Positions 1-7,620 of a DNA stretch of 30,984 nucleotides are shown here, in pieces. Numbering within the stretch: position 1 is the stretch's first letter; each line of letters begins with the position of its first letter. The stretch spans positions 1-30,984 of the forward strand of contig MU831951.1 of the NCBI GenBank assembly GCA_029204225.1, given 5' to 3'. Below the pieces are notes generated by a model. The model was not told the origin of the DNA. It saw nothing but the letters and a program-made list of their open reading frames with translations, and made no database searches. Made by a program: the position numbers and the translations under genes. This DNA comes from Diphasiastrum complanatum. Taxonomy: Eukaryota; Streptophyta; Lycopodiopsida; Lycopodiales; Lycopodiaceae.

Positions 1-1083
1 GCAATTTCACATGCAAATTTTTCATTCATTGTTTCTTGTAAATTTAGTTACTGGATTAAACTTCATAGAGGATGTGTTTTGCAAATAAAATTCGATAGTG
101 AATCATTAATATTGGGAGACGGAGTTTGGAAGTGCACCCTCTCAAATTCTACTTTTATGATTAGAGATTGTTCTTTGGCTTGCTGTAGTCTAACATAGAC
201 TACGATCGATGCATTTGCCTCTTTAAAAGTTTGGCATTGTATATGCCTCAGCTTAATACAAAATTGAAGTTCTATTTCAAGAATTAATTTGTTTTATTTT
301 ATGACCATTTCTCAGGCAATTTCTACATTTATTGTTTGATATATTGTTAAAATTCATCATAATTTTGATCTTCGATTTGTGGTTAAAGAGTGAGCTATGA
401 ACGATGTACTTCTGCTAGATCTGCAATACTTACAAGCATTATGGCAGTTTGAGATGCCTCTTTTGCTTTTGTGTTGCTAATCTAAATTGTTGAACTTATT
501 GTTTTGTCAAATCTTATTTTGTTTTTGTGAGATCATAGAATTCTATTTTTTATAAGCAGTATTATTAGGAATTTCAATGTCTCTAATTAAATGATGGATC
601 GTCGACTGAAAGATTGGGGGAAATCTATTATTTCCATCACATCCAATACCTTTTCACTTGTAGAATATAGCTATTGTGGGATTTAGACCGTCGTGGCATG
701 AATCAATATCTCATTGGCAATTGTCAACATAGGCACATTGTGTATCTCTTGCTTGTATTATGTCTTAGCCTAGGAGAGATATTGCTTTGTTTTTTAATTG
801 TTAAGTCTTCAAACTAGAAGCATCAATTCTAAGCTAAGAGACCCCATCATATAATGGTCCTAACAACTATCACTTTGAAAGGCCAAAATTCCTCACATGT
901 GCACATTTAGTCAAGGTTGTATTTCCTTTGCAAGCACTACTAGATGTACTTAAAATGATAATATCATACAATAGTCACTCCATGTATTTGAGCCTTCATT
1001 GCAGGCAGCCCGGACATTAACCCACGAGCTTACCCTAGGGGCATGCAATCCAGCTCTTAAGGTCTATCAATTGGAAGGGGCAT
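1..1083. other. AT-rich DNA without recognisable gene
   Basis: No reading frame of useful length and no recognisable protein motif was seen on either strand in this stretch. The composition is AT-rich with many short T and A runs, like intergenic DNA or old, unrecognisable repeats. No tRNA, rRNA or LTR terminus was identified with any confidence. Confidence 0.5.
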
Positions 1084-1700
1084 GTTAGAATTAACCTAGC
1101 CAAAGTTGTGCCTAAGCCCAACTTAGTGCAATATTACCCAAAAAATGTGACACGAGAAAAATTAGACATGGCTATCAACACATGAAAAGAGGAGCTTCAC
1201 AGCTAGAAACCCATGAAGGACATACCCAACCATTAGTCAAGGATCATAATCCACTCTCCCACTTTATCTCTTTGTACGAGGAATCACATCTTGGACATTG
1301 AAGCCTTTTTGAAGTAAACAATTATGCCAATATGTATAGGGCAAATAGGTACATTACCAATTTCTATCCAAATAGTACCTCACTTATACTCAAATGCATT
1401 GTCACTCAATGCTAAATCATTTACATCTACGTAAAGCACGGCAGGAAAGTTTCCTTTGTATTTCCAACAACATTTAAATGGCACAATTAATTATGTTTGT
1501 CTATAGTAAACTTCATTGAATGAACTTCATAAAAGTGTAAGGTGAGATTATATAAATAGAAAGCAACCAAGGTATTTTACACATTTGTAAGGTGAATTTA
1601 TTATGAGTAATAAGTAAGGATTTCTCAAATTTTACTAAATATAGTAGCACTAAGTTATAACTAGATTCATTTTGTTTCCACACTTAGGTTTAGCAAGTTT
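1084..1700 (+). repeat. possible decayed LTR
   Basis: The sequence starts TGTTAGAATT directly after a purine-rich run (GGAAGGGG, about 1073-1082), the arrangement seen at a 3' LTR after a polypurine tract. A good TATA-like element (TATATAAATAG, about 1549-1559) lies some 465 bp further in, as expected for a U3 promoter. I could not find the matching CA end or a primer-binding site, and no pol coding sequence precedes it. The call therefore rests on weak structural signs, and the right boundary is a guess. Confidence 0.2.
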
Positions 1701-1716
1701 TGATATGATCAATATC

Positions 1717-1815
1717 TCAAGGAGTTTTCAATTGAGCAAGAACCAAAACATTGAGATTTCAAGGAGTTTTCAGTTGAGCAAGAACCAAAGCATTGAGGTT
1801 GAGCAAGAACCAAAG
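1717..1815. repeat. 42-bp tandem repeat, about 2.4 copies
   Basis: A unit beginning TCAAGGAGTTTTCA is repeated with a 42-bp period (1717 and 1759), differing by only a few substitutions. A partial third copy of the segment GTTGAGCAAGAACCAAAG follows at 1798, out of the 42-bp phase. It has no coding potential. It is probably a local replication-slippage product. Confidence 0.85.
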
Positions 1816-2251
1816 AACATACCGTAGATTGTTAAATAGCAAAACCATATGAGTGCAGGATTACACATCCTCTCCAAGTTGGAAGAAAGTTACCTTTTAC
1901 TCTTGCAAACTAGTCTCACAGGTTATGTACTCAGCATCACTTACAAAATGATTCTACACATCTTTGGAAGACGTGCTCTCCCGTAATGGACAGTCTAGAG
2001 CTGCAACAACAGAAAGGGCATCAAACGATGCTAGAGCTAATAATTTTGTGGTTTTCAGCAGCAAGCTTTGATCCTGGCTGTGGGTCAGCCGAGGCTTTCC
2101 TAAGAGCAGTACTTCTGATATTGTAATCAAGAGGCACAATTCCTACTTACTCATCATAGCTTTTAATGGAACTCAAAACATGGAACTCTCTCTGTAGACC
2201 GTAGCTTCAGATTTTGTCAGAACAGCCATACTCTATCAGTCATCTACATTC

Positions 2252-2832
2252 TCAAGAGCTTCCTGATAGCATTTCATAGTGTGGTGATTGTGGCAGAAGA
2301 TTGTTCCTACATGTGGGGCAAGAGACATTTGAAACAAGCCACATGTCGATGCAAGGCAAATGAAAAGCATGGCAGCAGTTCGGAAGCATACTGATCATCT
2401 CCCCTTCTTCAAACTCGCTTAGACAGATTGTACATTCCGTTCCAAGGTTCCAAGTTGAGTGCTGGATCCTTGCTGGGAAGTGAACTCAATCACTGGCACC
2501 TTATCAATCGACACTCTTTCTATTAAACTGGATTGTCTCAGCTCCATAATCACTAAACGCACAGCACTCAAATCATTACTATTAGCTCTTTGAAAGCTGT
2601 TGGGAAATATGCAACTGCAGATAAAGTGCCACCGCGATACGCAAATCATCACAACCAGAAGCACTGCTACCATGATAATGGTGGCACGAAAGATTGCTGT
2701 TCTATACATAATTTGCGTCTCAGCAACAGCCTCAACAAAAGGCGGAGATGGTGCCGTGTTGTTCCAGGCGGCATAAGAATGCAAGGCTCGTCTAACCTCA
2801 CCACAAGCTATTGCTCCAGCTGAAAATGCCAT
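2252..2832 (-). pseudogene. ATL-like RING-H2 finger E3 ubiquitin ligase, frameshifted
   Basis: Read on the minus strand from the ATG at 2832, the frame gives a short N-terminus and then a hydrophobic segment (about residues 45-72, rich in I, V, M and L), which fits a membrane anchor. After a linker comes an ATL-like stretch (IDKVPVIEF). The frame then closes at 2419. In another frame the sequence continues straight into a canonical RING-H2 domain with metal ligands C-x2-C, C-x-H-x2-H-x2-C and C-x2-C, including ECTICLSEFEEGE and SCPTC, and stops at 2252-2254. The two frames are separated by a tandem 8-bp duplication at 2439-2454; without one copy the gene would be 190 codons, a usual size for this intronless family. 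ATL proteins are membrane RING-H2 ubiquitin ligases, often induced in defence or stress. An in-frame stop precedes the ATG by about 20 codons. A real disabled gene, a polymorphic allele and a sequencing error are all possible. It is the only non-transposon gene I recognise here. Confidence 0.8.
2439..2454. repeat. 8-bp tandem duplication causing frameshift
   Basis: GTTCCAAG occurs twice in immediate succession (2439-2446 and 2447-2454). On the minus strand this lies just before the codons for the first RING cysteines. An 8-bp gain shifts the frame by two and separates the membrane-anchor part from the RING part of the gene at 2252-2832. Confidence 0.9.
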
Positions 2833-3134
2833 GATCGTGATAAAAACTGAGGTCTGGAAGTAGCAAAACAGAGCGATTCCTGAAACTCTAGCATCACTTC
2901 ACCTGACATGAGCTTTGCATCCCTAGCGTTTCTTCCGGCAACAGGCTCCACATTCTCGACAAACAGTTGAAACCTAAAGCAAGGTAGAATTGGGCCCAAG
3001 TGGCTGAAGCAGGATGAGGTGCTTCTGCGTTGAAAAGCCCACAATTGATCCGATTCTGCACTGATGGAAGTGATGGGCGTTGAGAGCTTTTCTGAGTGCG
3101 ATCCACGGGATAAGGCATAGCTGACTAGAGCGAG

Positions 3135-3153
3135 GTGTGTGTGTGTGTGTGGT

Positions 3154-3222
<69 letters not shown>
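3135..3222. repeat. compound (GT)n(GA)n microsatellite
   Basis: About 43 bp of GT repeats, interrupted once by an extra G near 3151, run directly into about 45 bp of GA repeats. On the minus strand this reads CT then AC and lies about 300 bp upstream of the RING-H2 gene start. CT-rich tracts are common in plant promoters and 5' leaders, so a promoter role is possible but not shown. The ORFs crossing it are low-complexity artefacts. Confidence 0.95.
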
Positions 3223-3225
<3 letters not shown>

Positions 3226-3263
3226 TTGGTAGTGAGCCTTGTTTTTCAAAGTGCAAAGATTAG

Positions 3264-3866
3264 TTAAATTGGTTCCACTCATTCTACTTTAGTCATGCTT
3301 CTCCTAGTGGTGATGTGACTCTCATTTCTTCTACTGAAGGAACTCGACAGGGGGATCCCTTTGGTGGTCTTCTCGCGCATTGCGTGCTACAGCTTCAGCT
3401 TTTTCCTCCTGTTTATTCCCCTCAATTGCAGATGATACTCATATTGTGAGGCTTGCTAGTGAAGTCGTCCCTGCTTTTTTGCATTTCTCAGCTCAACTTT
3501 CTTCTGTTGGGCTTACAGTGAACAGGTTTATGTGTGTTGCATGGAGCCCAAAAGGCCTTCCAGCTGATATCTCCTTACCTGAAGGTTCAATACTCCTCAA
3601 TTGGTTCTTCTGGATATGTCACTTCATTTATGCGGGAAGCTCTGGATGGATTTGCTCGTCATTCTGATTTGTTGCCAAAGCTTGGAAATTCTCAGGTTGC
3701 ATTTGGAATTCTTACTCAGTGTTTTGCTCAACGTCCTAGCTATCTTCTACGTTGCGTTTCTCCTTCGCCTGACATATTATCCTTACTTCGAGATTTTGAT
3801 GATACTTTATTGGGCGTATTTGGTCGACTTTTGGGGCCAGTTACTCCCATCGAGTCTGTCAATTAG
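3264..3866 (+). pseudogene. non-LTR (LINE-type) reverse transcriptase fragment
   Basis: Starting just after an in-frame stop at 3261, the frame reads a stretch ending in STEGTRQGDPFGG, the EG-x-QGDP-x-G signature of non-LTR retrotransposon reverse transcriptases. After a frame change near 3376 a second frame carries SIADDTHIV, which matches the catalytic ADD motif, followed by a conserved-looking QLSSVGLTVN segment. After another frame change around 3534-3600 a third frame continues to a stop at 3864-3866. At least two frameshifts and the absence of endonuclease and 5' regions show that it is dead. The exact clade cannot be named. Confidence 0.6.
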
Positions 3867-4020
3867 AGAAGAACTAATAGATGGATCCATTCTGGTTGAG
3901 TGAGATCGTTGGTAGAAACAATGATTTCGTGATATTGTTGGCTGCGCGCTTGCTAGAACGTTTTTTTGGTAGAAACAAGACTAATAATTCACAGTAGAAA
4001 TGCAGATTACTGAACTGCTC

Positions 4021-4032
4021 GCTCTGATACCA
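4021..4032 (-). other. retrotransposon primer-binding site (tRNA-iMet type)
   Basis: The minus strand reads TGGTATCAGAGC here, the standard copia and gypsy primer-binding site complementary to the 3' end of initiator tRNA-Met. It is directly adjacent to TGTCGGAAAT at 4033, which on the minus strand forms the CA end of an LTR. Only about 60 bp of plausible internal region remains on the low-coordinate side, so the element body is missing. Confidence 0.7.
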
Positions 4033-4400
4033 TGTCGGAAATCGAGAGTTTAGTCAGCGGAAGCTCGAACAGGTGCGTGTAGGATCGGAAGCGCCACAAT
4101 TAGCAGCAGAATATTCAAATCGAATGATTCAGACAAATGCTCAATGAAAAAATATAGTAGTGAGACGGAGAATTTGCACTCTGATTAATGTCAAACAATG
4201 AGTACAATGCTTGAAGTGATAACTTCAGCTTATAGTGGTTGAGCATGATAACACTGGCTACAAAAAGATTGATCAGATTAAGAATTATCAGAAGAAGTTT
4301 TTGATGAAGATTCTAGGATTGATATACAACAAAATATCTACAACAACCGTTTTGTTGCAATTATTACAACCATGTCATTATAGTTAATGCATGTACAAAG
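4033..4400 (-). repeat. probable LTR fragment next to primer-binding site
   Basis: This is assigned because a perfect minus-strand primer-binding site abuts the TG/CA terminus at 4033. No coding potential is seen. The far end of the LTR was not located: no clear inverted terminal match to TGTCGGAAAT was found, so the right boundary is arbitrary. Confidence 0.4.
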
Positions 4401-4805
4401 TGGGCAGGATGTCAGCGCCAAGTCGTTGGTCGGATTTTAGATCGACAGTATCAAAATTTACGAGTATAAAAAATATACAATGTCTCGGAAATTTACATTG
4501 ACTCGAAAAATTACGGATTTTCCAAGTCGATTCGGTATTGAAAAATTCTCGAAAATTCGATCATGAATTTTCCGATCTTCTGCTCAAAAATTTGAGCCTT
4601 CTGTTTTTGGTTTTTCAGGATGCTCATTAATGAATGAATTTGAGGTTGGGCATCAAATTCCAACACTTAAATGGTGGGAAAGCCTTCACATCTCTGACAT
4701 GGCAAAACTTCACCAAGTATTTTCTATGGGATGTGACATGTTGTAATGACCCGTGGAGTGACCTTAAATGTCATTCTCCAGTGTCTTGGAGACTATGTGA
4801 GTGTT

Positions 4806-4808
<3 letters not shown>

Positions 4809-4837
<29 letters not shown>

Positions 4838-4838
4838 T
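4809..4838. repeat. (GT)n microsatellite
   Basis: An uninterrupted run of GT dinucleotides lies inside the first tandem unit. The second unit has a much shorter run at the equivalent place (about 5215-5228), so the tract expanded or contracted after duplication. Confidence 0.95.
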
Positions 4839-5049
4839 TGTAAATACTTTGTGATGACCAATGAGATAAAAACAAACTATCTTGGTATGAAAGTCTATTA
4901 GACCATTGTGGCAAGTACACCAAATCTTAGGTACGTTAATTCTTAGTGGTGGTTTGGTAGCCAACCCCGATCAATACGTTGTATAACATGATTAATACTC
5001 AGAGAAGTTTTGCCCGACTGATGGTAGGTGTGTTAGTTTATACATGCTC

Positions 5050-5092
5050 ACTTAAGCATGTCAAACCAGTGTAAAAATTGGGATGGGTGACC
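5050..5092 (+). promoter_or_regulatory. 5S-like internal promoter boxes, unit 1
   Basis: ACTTAAGCATG (5050-5060) resembles the 5S box A core AGTTAAGCGTG, and GGATGGGTGACC (5081-5092) is identical to the plant 5S box C core. The start-to-start distance is 31 nt, as in plant 5S rRNA. A run like the 5S TGGGAAG follows. The 5' half of 5S is not clearly present. Polymerase III activity is an inference. Confidence 0.5.
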
Positions 5093-5456
5093 CAATGGTG
5101 GGAAAGCCTTCACATCTCCGACGTAGCAGAACTTCACCAAGTATTTTCTATGGGATGTGACATGTTATAGTGACCCATGGAGTTTCCTTAAATGTCTTGG
5201 CGACTATGTGAGTGTGGGTGTGTGTGTATTGTAAAAAATTTGTGACGACCAATGAGATAAAAACAAATTATATCGGTATGATAAAAACCAAGCCATAAGT
5301 CCATTAGACCATCGTGGCAGGTGCACCATAACTGAGGTAAGTTAAACTCGAAGGGGTGGTTTGGTCGCCAACCCTGGTCAACACGTTGTATAATATGGTT
5401 AATACTCAGAGAAATTTTGCCCAACAAATGGCAGGTGTATTGGTTTATACATGCTC

Positions 5457-5499
5457 ACTTAAACATGCCAAACCAGTGTAAAATTTGGGATGAGTGACC
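5457..5499 (+). promoter_or_regulatory. 5S-like internal promoter boxes, unit 2
   Basis: This is the second copy of the 5S-like pair: ACTTAAACATG (5457-5467) and GGATGAGTGACC (5488-5499), again 31 nt apart. Compared with unit 1, each box carries one G-to-A change, so this copy is slightly more decayed. Confidence 0.45.
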
Positions 5500-5677
5500 C
5501 AATGGTGGGAAAGTGTAATAGATCCTAACACCACAGTAGGGCAAACACTAACTGATCCACCCAACCTTGCCTACTCCCTGATATAGAGTAAGCCCCTCCT
5601 AGCCCAGTGTGAGGACTGGTAGCATGCTACTGCCAAGAGTCGGCCATGTGGCACTGACGTGGCCGACTGCACGTCGG

Positions 5678-6961
5678 GACCCAAATAAGGTTAAAGCCAT
5701 ACTCAGTTGGCTGAGACCTCAAACTATTTTGGAACTTCAAATCTTTCTTGGTCTGGCGGGATATTACAGACAATTTGTCAAGGAATATGCTCAGATAGCA
5801 GTCCCTATGACAAATCTCCTTAAGGGGAAGGGAAAGGAGTTCATTTGGGAGTCTGCACAGCAGGAGAGCTTTGATGTTCTCAAAACAGCCTTAGCTACAG
5901 CACCAATTTTAAAAGTTGTCGACCCCAATCAGCCATTTGTGGTCGAAACAGATGCTAGCGACTTTGCAGTAGGTGCTGTACTAACTCAGGGCGAACGACC
6001 AGTTGCGTTCGAGAGTAAAAAACTCGAGCCAGTTCAGACTAGGTACAGTGCTTATGAAAAGGAACTCTTTTCTATATTCCATGCCCTTAAGACTTGGAGG
6101 CATTATTTGTATGGTGCCAACTTTGAGGTCCTGACAGACCATGAGAGTCTCAGATACCTTTGCAATCAACCTGAGCTTAGAGGTCGGAAAGCTCGTTGGG
6201 TAGAGATGATGCAAGAGTTTGACATGTCTATCAGATATAGACGTGGAAAATTCAATACAGTAGCAGATGCCCTTAGCAGAATGCCTATGATAAACGAACT
6301 GAGTTTTACTCATATTCGTAATGACTTACTCGAGTCCTTGAGAGGGAAATGCCAGCATGATGCATTCTTCTCTACTATCTGGAACTCAGTCCAGAGCAGA
6401 CAGTTACAGACTCCAGAACTAGTTCCTGGGGCTGGTGCCAGTTCATCCAAGAATACGACAGCTTCCGTTGAGGATGATGATGAGTCCGAGTATACGTCGT
6501 CAGAGGACGTTGAGGATTCCGAGCCTGTATTACCCAAGCAAACCCCAGTGGTTGAGGGTCAGTTGACTCAAGGACTCAAATGGAAACAATATTCCATTCA
6601 GGATGAGTACTTGCTCTGTAGAGATACAGTATGTGTCCCCAATTCAGAGGATTATAAGCAGCAGGTCCTATATGAATGTCATGACAATCCTAGCGCAGGA
6701 TACCCAGGCATACAGAAGACCTATGAGCTTCTTTGTAGGCAATTTTTCTGGCCCAGTATGAAAAAGGACGTCCACCAGTATGTAACCAGTTGCCAGAAAT
6801 GTCAAGTAAATAAAGCAGAGCGTTTAAAGGCAGGAGGGTTGTTGCATCCCTTAGAAATACCAGCTAGTAAATGGGAGAGTATCTCCATGGATTTTATAGT
6901 AGGCCTGCCTAAAACCCAAAAGGGTGGTGACGCTATATGGGTCACAGTTTCCAAAAACTAG
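5678..6961 (+). pseudogene. Ty3/gypsy pol fragment: RT end, RNase H, integrase start
   Basis: The frame is open from 5609 to 6961, but similarity to gypsy pol begins only at the DPNKVKAIL segment (5678). The upstream part is unrelated, so there is no true start. In order, using residue numbers from 5609: RT thumb with FLGLAGYYRQF (46-56); RNase H with acidic residues at D115 (TDAS), E152 (EKEL), D177 (TDHESL) and D220 (ADALSR); an acidic serine-rich linker (about 275-310); the integrase zinc region (H358, C395, C398); and the first integrase aspartate region (ISMDFIVGLP, about 427-436). The second zinc-binding His is replaced by Tyr (Y365). The frame ends in a stop at the start of the integrase core. 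The 5' part (gag, protease, RT palm) and 3' part are missing. It resembles chromovirus-type gypsy. Confidence 0.9.
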
Positions 6962-7620
6962 TTTTTTAGACATATGACACATGGCATCAATCTATTGAAT
7001 GCATGAGCCACATCCTTTGGTTAGGTGTCATATCACATGTGTAGAGGACAGCTCACATGTGTGGAATAAGCTGAAGTAGGCAAATTTTGACTTCTAGAAG
7101 ATTTCCAAGTAGATCTCCATATAGAAGGAAAATGGACCAAAAGTGCTCAAAATAGGAGGTTTTGTCCAAGTGTCAGTTTTGCATGATGAATCATCATATG
7201 ACAAAGCACCTTCACACATGTGGGATCAGAGGGATGATCAATACTATGAGCTCCCATTTATTGTATATATAGAGCCACATTTGGCCATAATCAATGTGAG
7301 ACACCAATCTTGGTTTTGGAAGCAATTTTGAGTGATTCTCTCCATTTGTCTACATTTGTTTTGATTGTTTTGAGGTTCTATCAATGTGTACTTGATTTTC
7401 AGGTTGGAGTCCATACTCAGACAGTGTTTCACACGTGTGAAACCAGAAAGTACACCTACCTTCAATTAATGATTGTTCTTGTTAGGATTTTGTGTCTAGA
7501 ATTGATCTAGATTGATCTTAATCTCAAGTAGATTGATAGATCAAGTAATCTGACAACCAATCCCTCTTGAGGATCAGATTAAGATCCACTCTTGGTCCTT
7601 TTTGTACTTTTTGCACACTT
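6962..7620 (+). repeat. LTR-like segment with TATA box and CACGTG palindrome
   Basis: Sequence unlike the flanking gypsy and copia coding fragments carries a TATA box (TGTATATATAG, about 7263-7273) and, about 165 bp downstream, TACTCAGACAGTG followed by an 18-bp palindrome (7426-7443). Element B's LTR (21707-22390) has the same order in sense orientation: TATA, TACTCAGACTGTG, then TTCACACGTGTGAA about 180 bp after the TATA. Several CACATGTG palindromes lie upstream (7030-7220). I infer a related copia LTR in plus orientation, possibly solo. The ends and target-site duplication were not resolved. Confidence 0.45.
7426..7443. promoter_or_regulatory. 18-bp perfect palindrome with G-box core
   Basis: GTTTCACACGTGTGAAAC is a perfect 18-bp inverted repeat centred on CACGTG, the core bound by plant bZIP and bHLH factors. 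It lies downstream of a TATA box in an LTR-like segment, so it would be within or after the transcribed start region. Confidence 0.6.

Larger units (their letters stand above)
4672..5513 (+). repeat. two-copy tandem repeat with 5S-rRNA-like boxes
   Basis: A unit starting TGGTGGGAAAG occurs at 4672 and 5096 (424 bp and 407 bp) and begins a third time at 5503 before diverging after 11 bp. The two units are highly similar along their length, apart from a shortened TG run and small indels. Each ends with a box A-like ACTTAA(G/A)CATG and, exactly 31 nt later, GGATG(G/A)GTGACC followed by TGGGAAAG. This is the order and spacing of box A and box C of plant 5S rRNA genes. Known 5S-carrying repeats are Cassandra retrotransposons and 5S-derived SINEs; either could explain the unit. 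No protein is encoded. Confidence 0.8.

Noticed and set aside
1954-2139. 61-residue minus-strand ORF after the RING-H2 gene
   Set aside because: No start context, motif or similarity; it lies beyond the RING gene stop and is likely 3' flanking DNA.
2974-3282. 102-residue minus-strand ORF with Ser-Leu and Thr-His repeats
   Set aside because: It is the translation of the GT/GA microsatellite and has no non-repetitive similarity to a protein.
4878-4905. TGGTATGAAAG in the tandem repeat as a primer-binding site
   Set aside because: Only about 9 of 12 positions match TGGTATCAGAGC and the second unit is worse, so it does not support an LTR boundary by itself.
4764-5427. Minus-strand ORFs of 66 and 79 residues in the tandem repeat
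   Set aside because: They run through the GT tract, differ between the two repeat units and have no known motif; the repeat itself explains them.
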